Positions 36,542 to 46,608 of a stretch of DNA of 64,000 nucleotides are shown one piece after another (the first letter of the stretch is position 1; each line of letters starts with the position of its first letter). The position numbers and the translations under genes were made by a program. The stretch covers positions 31,579-95,578 of the forward strand of contig NZ_BLID01000014.1 in NCBI RefSeq assembly GCF_009811315.1. The letters run 5' to 3'. The stretch is from Vibrio atypicus. Its GTDB lineage: Bacteria; Pseudomonadota; Gammaproteobacteria; Enterobacterales; Vibrionaceae. Below the pieces are notes generated by a model, which had not been told where the DNA came from, did no database searches, and saw only the letters and a program-made list of their open reading frames with translations.

Positions 36542-38254
36542 ATGTTAGAGAAATCGAGTTCACCTTTTATCAATCAGATCCACCTACAACGCCTTAAGCA
36601 ACTGTGTATGCGATACCCTGTGAGTGAGCAGTGCGCGACGGACATACAGACTCTAGCTGAACAACTATCCTGTTCCGACCGCAACGTGACAAAGTTAATC
36701 AAGACACTCACTTCATTGGGTTGGTTATCCTGGGAGCCAGGTCTCGGTCGAGGACATAAATCAAAACTCACTATTAACGTAAGTTTCGAAACGGCATTGA
36801 CTCGGGAGCTAGAAAACTATTGCTTCAAAGGCCAATTAAGTGAGGCTGCTCGGTATGCCGAGCAGTTTGGTTATTACGATGTTTTTCGCAACAACCTTCC
36901 AAAGTGGTTACATAGAGCTCAGGAAGCGCTCAAGGTTCAGAATCATCTTGCAATGCTGGCACCTTATTGCTTACCAGAGCTGCACCCTTTAAAAGCTATC
37001 CGTCCAATTTCACGGCCGTATATTGATGGGATATTCGACACTTTGCTGAGTTATGACAAAGCGTCTGATTCGGTGAAACCCAATTTAGCCCATTACTTTG
37101 AATTTCGAGGCGCCGAGTTGTGGTTAAGATTACGTGATGATGTCTATTTTCATAACGGGGAACACTTGTCACCTAACCATGTTGTTCAATGCTTAGAAGC
37201 ATTAGTCTCTTACCCTCACTCAAAGCAACTTTTGTATCGTCATATACGGTCCGTTTATGCTGATGGCCGCTGGATTGTTCTACAGATGGAATTTGCTGAC
37301 CCTATGATTTTGAGGGTGTTAGCCGATACCCATGCTGCGATCTACTTAGAGAGTCGCGACAGCCAAATTCCTATTGGAACAGGAGTTTTTCAACTCGAAG
37401 TCGATCCCTCAATTTCTGGCTCTGAGGCTAACACCTCGCATACTCATTGGAGTTTGATCAAGAACCCTCATTACTTTGCCGTTAATGCTCTGATAGACAA
37501 GATTGAATGCTGGACCATTGACTCTACTTCAACGGACATCCACGCTCATATCACTCACCATGGCTATTCAACCACGATTCCTTCTGCTTCCGTCAATAAA
37601 ACGCTGTCGATGGGATGTGAAGTGATGGAGTTCATCTACAAAGAAGACATGTTGTCCATGGATGAAAAAGCTTGGCTGATTCATCATGCAAGAGAGTTCT
37701 GTAATAACTCTTCTAACAACCATGCGCCGGTTGCTAACTGTGTTTCAGGGCTACATCAAGAGAGGATGGTTCATTTATATCACCCTACAATGACTCGGCC
37801 TGAGCGTGACATCAAAGTATGGTGTGCGGATCTAAACCGGGCTCACTACTTAGAACTGATTGAGCGTTGGCGTCAACAAGGTGCAAATATGACGCTTCTG
37901 CCCTATCAAGACAGTGATTATGCTGATATTGCGATGGGAATTTACGCAGCTCAAGATGATTACGTCTTGAACTATTACAAGTGGTTTCTCTGTAGCGATG
38001 CCTTCGATGACTGTTTGTCACCAGAGCAACAAAAAACAATAGTCTCGTTTGTCGACAGAGTGCTTAAAAACTCGTCAGATCTTAATCATCTAATAGATGA
38101 GCTGCACCGGTGTGAAGACTGGATGGTTCAGCAAGGCATATCGATTCCGCTGTGGAGAACTTCTACCGCTTATCATGTTTCAGAGACAATCAAAGGTGCG
38201 GATATCGACAGTATGGGGCTGATATCTTTTAAGAAGCTTTGGATTAAGGACTAG
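36542..38254 (+). CDS. SgrR-type transcriptional regulator
   Basis: 570 residues, the family's usual size. An N-terminal winged helix (about 15-80, QTLAEQLSCSDRNVTKLIKTLTSLGWL) is fused to a solute-binding-protein domain (from about 160, PYIDGIFDTLLSYD...HFGLRDDVYFHNGE-type pattern). Such proteins bind a small ligand, often sugar-phosphate related, and regulate a nearby transporter. There is no sgrS-like RNA or transporter beside it, so the target is unknown. Confidence 0.85.
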   Translation: MLEKSSSPFINQIHLQRLKQLCMRYPVSEQCATDIQTLAEQLSCSDRNVTKLIKTLTSLGWLSWEPGLGRGHKSKLTINVSFETALTRELENYCFKGQLSEAARYAEQFGYYDVFRNNLPKWLHRAQEALKVQNHLAMLAPYCLPELHPLKAIRPISRPYIDGIFDTLLSYDKASDSVKPNLAHYFEFRGAELWLRLRDDVYFHNGEHLSPNHVVQCLEALVSYPHSKQLLYRHIRSVYADGRWIVLQMEFADPMILRVLADTHAAIYLESRDSQIPIGTGVFQLEVDPSISGSEANTSHTHWSLIKNPHYFAVNALIDKIECWTIDSTSTDIHAHITHHGYSTTIPSASVNKTLSMGCEVMEFIYKEDMLSMDEKAWLIHHAREFCNNSSNNHAPVANCVSGLHQERMVHLYHPTMTRPERDIKVWCADLNRAHYLELIERWRQQGANMTLLPYQDSDYADIAMGIYAAQDDYVLNYYKWFLCSDAFDDCLSPEQQKTIVSFVDRVLKNSSDLNHLIDELHRCEDWMVQQGISIPLWRTSTAYHVSETIKGADIDSMGLISFKKLWIKD

Positions 38255-38380
38255 TCAAGTAAGTCCAAGAAACAAGTACCAACGACGACAAAGGTGGAAC
38301 TCTACTCACTTAACTCATCGTTATTACTACTCTTTGGTCACGGCACAATGGTGCTATTCGGGACTAAAGAGGAATTATAG

Positions 38381-38548
38381 ATGTTTCCACATGATCATTT
38401 TTTATATCGATATAAAGCAAGAGCTGATCTCATTAACCCTGAGCAAACTGTTATTGTTGAATCAAGGGCCTCTAACCACTCAGCGTCACTGCCAATGTTT
38501 GTCATAGGGTTTCTTTTGGGCTCAATTGCAACAGTTCTTTTCTTTTAG
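38381..38548 (+). CDS. Small tail-anchored membrane protein
   Basis: 55 residues. AGAGGAA sits at an ideal distance before ATG 38381. The polar N-terminal half (HDHFLYRYKARADLINPEQ) is followed by one C-terminal membrane helix (MFVIGFLLGSIATVLFF), and a terminator hairpin follows. Function unknown. Confidence 0.6.
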   Translation: MFPHDHFLYRYKARADLINPEQTVIVESRASNHSASLPMFVIGFLLGSIATVLFF

Positions 38549-38560
38549 TTCGACTACGTG

Positions 38561-38592
38561 GGCCAGTCTTTCAAAGACTGGCCTGTTTCTTG
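38561..38592. terminator. Terminator between the small membrane gene and the EamA gene
   Basis: GGCCAGTCTT (38561-38570) and AAGACTGGCC (38574-38583) with a TCA loop, followed by TGTTTCTTG. It probably serves both converging genes. Confidence 0.7.
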
Positions 38593-38597
38593 TCTCT

Positions 38598-39536
38598 TCA
38601 GGCTTTACCGCGCCAAACCCTAGTAATACTATCCCGGCTTACTTTTTGTCGGTTGCGCTTGCTTACGGTACATACAACAAACCCACACGAAATCATCGCT
38701 AGGGCGAACTTTTCACTGTCGGTGATGACGTGTCCAAACCAGAAACTTGCTAGGAATATTGAAACTAACGGAATAAGAGCTGGAAGCGTAGAGGAAACCG
38801 TTGCCCCTAAATAGTTGACTGCACGTGCGAAGGTAAAAACAACAACAATTGATGCTAATACGCTCTGAACAAAAGTTTGTGTTATCCATTGCTCAATAGG
38901 CAGAGCGGATAAATCAGAATGTGCAGAGCGTAGGTATACCGGTAAGTAGATAATACCGGAGATAACATTCATCATGAAAATCGTTGAAACAAGATTCACC
39001 TGCCACCTTTTCAGCAACAGAGCAAATAAAGCCCAAGCTAATCCAGCCAGTAAAAACAACGTCGCGCCTATACTACTTTGCAGTTCGGCGCCAAGAGGTC
39101 GGTTTATGAGTAAATACAGGCCGAAAACAATCACGCCGATGCCACCAATCTGAGCTTTATTGATTTTTTCACCCTGTGCCGACAAAAATGCCATAGTGAT
39201 GATCATCGTAAAGGTCGGAACCATCACACTCGCATAAGACAAAGGCGTCAGTTGCATCCCTTTGTTGACCAACCAACCATACATTGGCCCTGCGAGTAGC
39301 GAAAACGCAGTAGCCCTCAACCAATTCGTTATCTGCATTACACCGCGCAAATTTATCAGCAAGAGAGGAAGACAGATTATGCCTGCCACACAATAGCGAA
39401 GCATCGTCAGATCATTGGGTAAAAAGCCACTACTAAGAGCCTCATGCGTTGTGACATTTAATATCCCCCAACATCCAACAGTCAATGCGCCATACCCAAA
39501 CCCTTTTATTAATTTTCTTTTTTCGAATGATTTCAT
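38598..39536 (-). CDS. EamA/DMT-family exporter
   Basis: 312 residues from ATG 39536 (AGAAGA upstream; an earlier in-frame start at 39614 runs into the divergent promoter). There are ten hydrophobic segments and two EamA repeats (LPNDLTMLRYCVAG and the second GLAWALFALLLKRW). This is the drug/metabolite transporter superfamily, probably exporting a metabolite or amino acid. It is divergent from a LysR regulator, which likely controls it. Confidence 0.88.
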   Translation of the reverse strand: MKSFEKRKLIKGFGYGALTVGCWGILNVTTHEALSSGFLPNDLTMLRYCVAGIICLPLLLINLRGVMQITNWLRATAFSLLAGPMYGWLVNKGMQLTPLSYASVMVPTFTMIITMAFLSAQGEKINKAQIGGIGVIVFGLYLLINRPLGAELQSSIGATLFLLAGLAWALFALLLKRWQVNLVSTIFMMNVISGIIYLPVYLRSAHSDLSALPIEQWITQTFVQSVLASIVVVFTFARAVNYLGATVSSTLPALIPLVSIFLASFWFGHVITDSEKFALAMISCGFVVCTVSKRNRQKVSRDSITRVWRGKA

Positions 39537-39639
39537 GGATTCTTCTAAGTTATGTTTTTCGAAAGAGTAACCTAGATAATGGATAACAAATATTGATATA
39601 TTCTTATCATTCAATGCCTAATGGTTAACAAAGAGTTGT

Positions 39640-40521
39640 ATGGAACTTCGACAAATTAAGTATTTCCTTGCTGTTGCTAACTCTGGTGGAGTTACAAAAG
39701 CCGCTGATATTCTCAATGTCACTCAACCTGCTATTTCGCGCCAAATCCGTGAATTAGAAGAGGAGTTAGGGGTGCAACTTTTTGAACGTGTATCAAGAAA
39801 GCTCATCCTTACCGTTGCGGGGGAACACTTTAGAGAGCAGATGGATAAAGTCTCCTCAGACATAGAAAAAGCGACCCAAACCGTCAAAAAATTTGCTTCA
39901 GGGGCAATCGGAAATCTTAGATTGGGTTCGGTAGAAACCGTATTATGGGAAGGGTTAGTGCCTAATCATTTAAGTCTGTTCAGAACTCAGAACCCAGATG
40001 TCAGGATTGAAATGATTACAGACAACACGACTGTACTTTTAAACCAGATGGAACATGGCAGTTTGGATTGTGCATTTGTGTACTTATTTAGGGAACTCGA
40101 CAGTTCATATGGTGTTATTCAGCTGCGAAGTGATCCAATGGCGCTTGCGTACCCTGCTTCTTGGGAAAAGAAGTTTCATGACAACGTCTCTATTTCTAAA
40201 CTGAACTCACTGCCTTTCATCCGCTTCCCCCAAGAGTCCTACCCTGCATTTTTTGAGTGGCAAGAGCAACAATTCCGAACTCTTGGTCTAAGCCCAAATG
40301 TACTTCATTGGGCGCATCATGAAAGTTCGATGCTTGCATTGGTTGCCGCGGAGCAAGGCATCGCTATCGTAAATAGCAAACATATTAATCGAGCATCCCC
40401 TCTAGTGAGGTTCATCACCTTAAGTGAGTTAGATCTGCAGTTACCGCTTTGCTTTGTTTGGAAAAACGAAAAAACAAGACCCGTTGTAAAAAGGTTATCT
40501 AATCAATTGATAGATAGTTAA
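39640..40521 (+). CDS. LysR-family regulator
   Basis: 293 residues. The N-terminal helix-turn-helix (MELRQIKYFLAVANSGGVTK, then AADILNVTQPAISRQIREL) and a LysR substrate-binding domain are complete. It is divergent from the EamA exporter with 103 bases between the starts. The 39560-39640 region is AT-rich and suitable for a LysR operator. Confidence 0.92.
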   Translation: MELRQIKYFLAVANSGGVTKAADILNVTQPAISRQIRELEEELGVQLFERVSRKLILTVAGEHFREQMDKVSSDIEKATQTVKKFASGAIGNLRLGSVETVLWEGLVPNHLSLFRTQNPDVRIEMITDNTTVLLNQMEHGSLDCAFVYLFRELDSSYGVIQLRSDPMALAYPASWEKKFHDNVSISKLNSLPFIRFPQESYPAFFEWQEQQFRTLGLSPNVLHWAHHESSMLALVAAEQGIAIVNSKHINRASPLVRFITLSELDLQLPLCFVWKNEKTRPVVKRLSNQLIDS

Positions 40522-40848
40522 AGCCTTTAAGCCTCTGACATTACGTAACCTAATCCAAAACAGAAATAGGTCTTTAACCAAACCTATTAGCAATAACAGA
40601 AAGTGGATCGCTCCCAAGTCTGAAAGTAACGCCTGTAAAGGTTCTGGACAAAAACAATTTAGACTAATTACTTAATTTCAAATTTGGCGAATAACATTAG
40701 GTATGGAAAAGCAAATACCCTTCATACCACCTCACTAAGAGCATCCAATCCACTAGAGAAAGCGTCTTCTACTTCAGGTGGTCGACGCTCTACGGCAGTT
40801 CCTAGTGTCCTTAAATGATAGGTACCCTCTCGGTGCCTATCATTTAAT
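40522..40848. other. Intergenic region with large stem-loop
   Basis: No gene. A stem-loop TAAATGATAGG/CCTATCATTTA (40812-40846) lies next to the 3' end of the leftward ATPase gene; it lacks a T-tract. The segment AAGGTTCTGGACAAAAAC at 40637-40654 recurs at 47837-47854. Confidence 0.5.
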
Positions 40849-43002
40849 TCATAGTGTTTTTAATCGCTTGAGTATCTGCTCTCGCTCTTTGTTTAAAGCT
40901 TTGTCTGTAATATCGATTGCAGGCTGAAAGATGTTCATATCCATTTCAAAGTGATTAAACTCATTTAGAAGAGTCTTCTTTGACATGAAAAAGACACGAT
41001 GTTGTATCTTTTTGCGTTCATTTCCCTTAAACGATGCGAAAATGATACTAGATAACATATCGTGTTTGTTTGTATTGATGGCATATGTATCAACTAAAAC
41101 TTTTTCAACATTTAGCCTCAAGTATAAATATGTAAGTGTGTGCCTTAGTGTTTTTGATAGCAAAGGGTAAGATTCTGATTTTAAAGGGCTAAATTCCGTA
41201 TAGTCCCAACCAACAACTTCCTTCGCTGATATTTTATGAACATTCCCTAGCACTCTGTCAGAAAATAGCTTCTCATAGATTTCTGTAACATTGATCGTTT
41301 CATCACAGTAACCATGCATTAACTGAGTTAACTTGTTTTTTTCTTCTACCAATCCCCTAATTTGACAAAACCCACGCATAAACGGAACTAGAGATATCAG
41401 AAATTGTTTTTCATTATCAATTTCCGTTTTTATATCCTCTCTTAAAAGGTTTAAGAATTCATGGATGTACAAGAGAATCGACATTTCTTGAGGGTTAATT
41501 GGCGTAAAGCCGTTACTCTCGCCTAATACGTTGTTGAAGTAGTACAAGTTTAAGCACTGTTTTGCTTGATGCTCTAATAGTTTAATTAAGTCTGTGTTGT
41601 GCGTAAGGACTAGAGTCTTTTTGGAAGATAAGAAGCTTAAAATCGCATATGCTAGTTTGTTCTTGTAAATGGAATCAAAGCTCGATATCGGGTCATCAAG
41701 TACGATTAATTCACATGCCGAGTTTTTCGCTTTTAAGAGCTCAAATGCGAGTGAAAGGAAGTTCTGCTCACCATTACTTAGCTCAAGGTCTTGGCGGTTT
41801 TTGTTTAAAAAGTCTTTCCCTCCTAACATAAGTCTAATATTGTTATTATCATCACGCTCTAGCGAAATTTCACGCTCAAGAGATTCATTTAGAAACTGTT
41901 CGATGAACAATATGTCTTCACTTCCAAATGTTGGCTTATTCTTGAGTAATGCTTGATAGGCTTCATAGTCTTCTTGTAACGCGTGATTAGTTGAAGTTGT
42001 TATAAAGTCATGTTTGAGAAGCTGCCAGTACACTGATTTATAATTGTTGAATTCAACGACTAGATCCTCAATGAAGGATTTATCAGATTTCTTTATAGCA
42101 GTTCTAACTCTATCTTTGATATTAAACGAGTCAGGCTGAGACAGGTTCTTGATGATCTTTTCTGCTATTTCTTTTTCTTTTTCATCCATTTGATTGGATG
42201 TTTGTTCATATTGTTCGTTTTTCTGAGCTAGTTTAGCTACTACATCAATAGGATGGTCGCAGACTAAACACTCATCTATATAATTAAATTTCTCTAGAAT
42301 TATTACAGCTTCGCTTTGCTCTTCAAGTTTGACTATGCTCTGTTCTTTATCATCAAGTTGGAAATTATAGTTTGATAAAGCGCGAATGATTGAGTCATTT
42401 TTGGCAAAATCCTCAATGAAAAACCTTAGCTTCGCTTCATCATAGTCTGGCGTTTCTGCTAATTGGTATTCGTATACTTTATCAATGAAATTTTTACGAT
42501 CTATTTTTTTACCTCTGGATCGACTGTTTGCTATGTCTGCTATGTAACCTAATAGGTCTTTATCTAGAATGAGCTCATCAAAATTCGTACTCATTTTAGC
42601 TATTTGATAGTTTTTCTTGAGGATACCAACAAGTTCTTTTTCGAACAGTAAGGAAAAGCTGTCGTTCAGTTTTTCTTTAAGTTGGTATTCCCTTTTAATA
42701 TCATCGCCGAGGATAAAATCCTGAGTCTCACCTTGAATTACGTTTCTGTCATTTTGGTCTGATATGATATGAGCTACCGGATCACTATTTTCGGTATGTT
42801 CTATACCACCAATGTCCAGCGTGTACTCTACATCTTTGTCTTGGTTTAAGACCTTGGATAAACTTGTTTTTCCAGTACCATTAGGCCCATATACCACACA
42901 TACTTTCTTACGTTCGAAATCTAACTCGTTGTTCTGCGTTAGCGCTAAATATTCGTCAGTGAAAATACTATCTTTCTTGATTTTCGATACTTTGATTTTC
43001 AT
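40849..43002 (-). CDS. SMC-like AAA ATPase with CxxC hook, candidate anti-phage protein
   Basis: 717 residues. Walker A GPNGTGKT is at 39-46. The coiled-coil middle carries one CLVC motif near residue 245 (zinc hook as in Rad50 and RloC). The signature LSNGEQNF is near 409, Walker B LIVLDDPISSFD near 432, and the H-loop LTHN follows. The C-terminal part has RGLVEEKN...LMHG near 547-563, which resembles the R-x(n)-H of HEPN-like RNases in AAA_13 and RloC/PrrC-type proteins. Nuclease activity is an inference. It may act alone as a defence gene. Confidence 0.8.
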   Translation of the reverse strand: MKIKVSKIKKDSIFTDEYLALTQNNELDFERKKVCVVYGPNGTGKTSLSKVLNQDKDVEYTLDIGGIEHTENSDPVAHIISDQNDRNVIQGETQDFILGDDIKREYQLKEKLNDSFSLLFEKELVGILKKNYQIAKMSTNFDELILDKDLLGYIADIANSRSRGKKIDRKNFIDKVYEYQLAETPDYDEAKLRFFIEDFAKNDSIIRALSNYNFQLDDKEQSIVKLEEQSEAVIILEKFNYIDECLVCDHPIDVVAKLAQKNEQYEQTSNQMDEKEKEIAEKIIKNLSQPDSFNIKDRVRTAIKKSDKSFIEDLVVEFNNYKSVYWQLLKHDFITTSTNHALQEDYEAYQALLKNKPTFGSEDILFIEQFLNESLEREISLERDDNNNIRLMLGGKDFLNKNRQDLELSNGEQNFLSLAFELLKAKNSACELIVLDDPISSFDSIYKNKLAYAILSFLSSKKTLVLTHNTDLIKLLEHQAKQCLNLYYFNNVLGESNGFTPINPQEMSILLYIHEFLNLLREDIKTEIDNEKQFLISLVPFMRGFCQIRGLVEEKNKLTQLMHGYCDETINVTEIYEKLFSDRVLGNVHKISAKEVVGWDYTEFSPLKSESYPLLSKTLRHTLTYLYLRLNVEKVLVDTYAINTNKHDMLSSIIFASFKGNERKKIQHRVFFMSKKTLLNEFNHFEMDMNIFQPAIDITDKALNKEREQILKRLKTL

Positions 43003-43884
43003 AATTTTTTCTAACTAGCTGTTTTTTTTAATGTAACACAAGCCTTGTTGCATATAAGGGCTTTCGTCAAATAATCGAAAATTACTCCACCGTAATGAAG
43101 CGAAGTTGGCTCAATGTATCCACATTGATCACGCCTTATGGCAAGTTGATGCTCAACTATTAACAGGGTTTTAACGCTGATGCGTTGGTCGTTTTCAGTC
43201 TTTACTTCTAGCACATCATAAGTCCGCGGTAATAAAACCAAGTCTTGTCTTTGGACGATCCATTAGATCATGCATAAAAAAATAATTAGTTGAGGATTGA
43301 GATTTTATGAGAGTAAGCACAGAAAGGGGCAGAGGCTTTCCTATCTATCTGAAGTGATTTTCCACTAACGTTCTAGACACCTTCTTATGACCTTAACTCC
43401 TATGTATTAAAGTGCTAATTTAGTTGCAGAAAAACTATTAAGGAAGATAGTAATGCATGAAAGCGATGAGCCACGCTCCTAGATATACTAGATGGCATAC
43501 AGCTAAGGAGAAGCGAAGCTGTATACAGAGGATTTCTATATCAACACCTATATGCTGTTGGATGCTTACTATTAACTCCAACGGCTGATGTCGATGCTGT
43601 GCTGGTTGGACTTGATGAGGATATAGAGCTTATTACTGGGCTCGGGCGAACCTATGTGCAAGTTAAGAAGCTTGTAGGGTGTCACATTAGTTATGCTTGG
43701 ACTAACCGTGAATCGCATTCTGCAACCGAGCTTTCTATCTAAAACACTTTGGGGCGAATTAGGAAGCTAGGATAGGTATTTTATTCACTCCTTCAAAACT
43801 CAGCTATTGGCCTTTAAAGTGTTTCTGATGGAGATGGCATGATGTAAGCTAAGCCAATAAAATAGAAATGGATTTAGAATTTAT
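43003..43884. other. Region between two defence genes, with gene remnant
   Basis: It contains the DUF4297-like remnant (43453-43742). A 76-codon frame at 43011-43241 (TTG start, minus) ends 9 bases before the ATPase gene, but I cannot support it as a gene. A 9 bp inverted pair AAACACTTT and AAAGTGTTT brackets about 43744-43829. Confidence 0.5.
43453..43742 (+). pseudogene. Remnant of a DUF4297-type (Cap4-like) dsDNA nuclease
   Basis: The frame starts at ATG 43453, meets TAG at 43480, and then stays open to TAA 43740. It encodes RGFLYQHLYAVGCLLL, then VLVGLDEDIELI and TYVQVKK. This is the opening of DUF4297 dsDNA endonuclease domains (GF-x-YQ-x-LYA, DE/ED-x-DL, VQVK). The rest of the gene, including most of the catalytic and sensor parts, is gone. 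Confidence 0.65.
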
Positions 43885-46149
43885 ATGTTTAATCTTCATA
43901 CTCTTGGTTGGTACAGCTTTCAACAGTTATGCCTTTCGGTATTACGCGAAGTTCTCGGTCAAACGGTCCAGTCCTTCCTAGATACTAATGACGGCGGTAG
44001 AGATGGAGCATTTTCAGGTATCTGGAGCCAACAAAATGGTGAGTTGTTCTCTGGCCGCTTTGTGATCCAATGTAAGTTCACCGCTCGCGTTGGGCACTCT
44101 CTCACACCATCAGATCTCAAAGACGAATTCAGCAAGGCCGAACGATTAGTCAGCAAGAATGAGTGTGACATTTATATTCTAATGACAAACGCAGGTGTTT
44201 CCGGTGCTACCGAACTAAAGATTAAGGAAAGGTCCAAAGAAGCAGGAATCAAAGATTTCCTTATATTGGGTTCCACTTGGCTGGAAGACCAAATTCGTGA
44301 CAATAAACATTTAAGGATGATGGTTCCAAGAGTATACGGTCTCGGAGACTTGAGCCAAATTCTAGACGACCGAGCATATGCTCAAGCTAAAGCTGTACTC
44401 GAAACAATGAAAGAAGATCTAGCTAAGGTCGTTTTAACTGAGTCTTATCGAAAAGCAGCTGAAGCTCTCGACACGCATGGTTTTGTGCTTCTAGTTGGCG
44501 AGCCAGCCTCAGGAAAAACGACCATAGCATCATTGCTTGCTATGTCATCTGCTGACCAATGGGGAGCGTCTGTGGTTAAGTTGATGACACCCCAGTCAGT
44601 CGTTGAGCGTTGGAATCCTAATGAAAAGTCCCAACTATTTTGGATCGATGACGCATTCGGAGTGACTCAGTATGAAAGTGGCCTAGCCTCCGGTTGGAAT
44701 CATATCCTCAATGAGGTAAGAACCATTCTTCGCCAAGGAAACCGTATCGTTATGACGTCACGAGACTACATCTATAATCGTGCACGTCAGGATTTGAAGG
44801 ACGGCGCCTTCCCACTCTTCCAGGAAAGCCAGGTTGTTGTAGATGTTCATAACCTAACGCCAGACGAACGAAGGCAGATTCTCTACAACCATCTAAAGCT
44901 TGGAAGGCAACCCAGAGAGTTTCGTGCTGCGGTTAAACCACATTTAGAGACTGTTGCAGATCATGATAGGTTCATTCCAGAAACAGCTAGGAGGTTGGCA
45001 GATCCATTTTTCACCAAAAATTTGTACCTGTCTGATTTGAGCTTGGAGAGGTTTGTAGATAAGCGCGAACAATTCCTCATAGATACCTGTAAAGAGCTAG
45101 ACGCCGGTTGCAAAGCAGCATTAGCATTAATTTATATGTCCAACGGTCAATTGCAAAGCCCGGTCACATTGACGGCTGCTGAGGATGATACTCTGAGGCG
45201 ATTGGGCAGTGACTTGGGAGGGTGTACAGCTGCACTCGAAGCACTGCGCGATAGTCTAGTAGTCCACGTGAATTCGGACGGAAAGTCCTTTTGGACTTTC
45301 AAACACCCAACTATTGGAGACGCATACTCTGTCATGCTTCGAGGCAGTCCGGAGCTGCTTGGGATTTATGTCCGCGGTAGCGATATCCAAAAGCTGATGC
45401 GTCAGATAACTTGTGGCAACGTAGACATTGAACAAGCTGTTGTCCTGCCTAGTTCTATGTTTGAATTACTCATTAAGCGACTTATTACATATAAAACAAG
45501 TTCTGCCTATAAGACTCAATGGATGTCAGGTTGGTGGGCTCGACGAGAACTGCTAAGTTTTTTAAACGGACGGTGTAACAAGCAGTTTCTCGAATCGTAT
45601 CTCAGAGCTGACCCCAAATTAATTGATCATATCACGACCCCTACGCCGAACTTAGATTTTTCGGTAGAAGTAGACCTAGCTATTCGCTTGTTCAAACTAG
45701 GCATCTTACCAGAAAGCGCGCGTAAAACACTGGTAACTACAGTCTCGAAATATGCTCAAAATGGCGAAGATGCCAGAGTTCTAGGTGACCCTGAGCTCCG
45801 CTCACTATTAAATGATAAGGAAGTGAGAATACTAAGAGAAGCGATTCGTACTGAATTACTGCCGCGAATTGAGGAAGTGCGTTATTTACATCAAGAAGAC
45901 CACGATCCCGAAGAAGACCCAGAGTGGCACATGAATCGTTTTACTCAACTGCTTTCAGGCATTGTAGATGAATATCCACATAGTATGCGTATTAGAAATA
46001 TTATAGAAAAACAGCGCATGTTAGTTAAAGAATGGGTCGATGAAAACCCACTAGAGGAAGACAGTTCGGCTTCGCGAGATATCATAGTTGATGAACCGAA
46101 TGTAAGCTATACGAGCAGTCGAAGCATTTTTGATGATATAGATGAGTGA
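43885..46149 (+). CDS. Restriction-endonuclease-like domain fused to nSTAND NTPase, candidate anti-phage protein
   Basis: 754 residues. The N-terminal domain has NDGGRDGAFSG near residue 35 and FVIQCKFT near residue 60, the PD-(D/E)xK (Mrr-like) arrangement. Then come an NTPase with Walker A GEPASGKTT near 205 and Walker B FWIDDAFG near 252 (DD-x-FG is typical of nSTAND3), and a helical C-terminal sensor region. This layout (nuclease, STAND NTPase, sensor) is that of Avs-like phage sensors. The domains are seen; the defence role is inferred. Confidence 0.85.
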   Translation: MFNLHTLGWYSFQQLCLSVLREVLGQTVQSFLDTNDGGRDGAFSGIWSQQNGELFSGRFVIQCKFTARVGHSLTPSDLKDEFSKAERLVSKNECDIYILMTNAGVSGATELKIKERSKEAGIKDFLILGSTWLEDQIRDNKHLRMMVPRVYGLGDLSQILDDRAYAQAKAVLETMKEDLAKVVLTESYRKAAEALDTHGFVLLVGEPASGKTTIASLLAMSSADQWGASVVKLMTPQSVVERWNPNEKSQLFWIDDAFGVTQYESGLASGWNHILNEVRTILRQGNRIVMTSRDYIYNRARQDLKDGAFPLFQESQVVVDVHNLTPDERRQILYNHLKLGRQPREFRAAVKPHLETVADHDRFIPETARRLADPFFTKNLYLSDLSLERFVDKREQFLIDTCKELDAGCKAALALIYMSNGQLQSPVTLTAAEDDTLRRLGSDLGGCTAALEALRDSLVVHVNSDGKSFWTFKHPTIGDAYSVMLRGSPELLGIYVRGSDIQKLMRQITCGNVDIEQAVVLPSSMFELLIKRLITYKTSSAYKTQWMSGWWARRELLSFLNGRCNKQFLESYLRADPKLIDHITTPTPNLDFSVEVDLAIRLFKLGILPESARKTLVTTVSKYAQNGEDARVLGDPELRSLLNDKEVRILREAIRTELLPRIEEVRYLHQEDHDPEEDPEWHMNRFTQLLSGIVDEYPHSMRIRNIIEKQRMLVKEWVDENPLEEDSSASRDIIVDEPNVSYTSSRSIFDDIDE

Positions 46150-46335
46150 TATCTGCTCCAGCGAGATTTTCGATAAACACTCTGTAGCATTACTAAAATT
46201 TGGTCAACAGAATTGGTAAAAATGGACAGGCTTACTGCGCCTGCAACACAGAAAGGGGCAAAGCTGTGTTTGCCGTAATCGGCTTCAGCACACCTCTGGA
46301 CAAAACAGTGTGGAATCGTATGTGCAAAGGTGTCG

Positions 46336-46608
46336 TTAATGCTGTAACTCGCGACTAGAAGCCATTACGTACTTCACCGCCTCTCTCAATACAATTTCAT
46401 TAAAGTTGATCGCTAGGTCTACATCGGTTAATACAATGATTAAAAGTATGTCATCGACCACCAAGTCGTTCATTAAATGCCAATCTATTTCTGCTGAATC
46501 AGTTCGTATCAATGCTTGACTCATCAGATCAAAAAGACAGTCTAGACATTTTTCACAATCCAGTTTTGTTCGATGGATTTGGGCCAGAAGGAAGGTCTTT
46601 GTATTCAT
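46336..46608 (-). CDS. Small acidic protein, unknown
   Basis: 90 residues, with two close cysteines (CEKCLDC) and a hydrophobic stretch (VDDILLIIVLTDVDLAI) that looks more like a buried strand/helix than a membrane segment. There is no good ribosome site. It could be real or a relic. Confidence 0.35.
   Translation of the reverse strand: MNTKTFLLAQIHRTKLDCEKCLDCLFDLMSQALIRTDSAEIDWHLMNDLVVDDILLIIVLTDVDLAINFNEIVLREAVKYVMASSRELQH

Noticed and set aside
43011..43241. 76-codon minus-strand frame just upstream of the ATPase gene
   Set aside because: TTG start, no ribosome site, no recognisable domain; possibly a relic, but not supportable.
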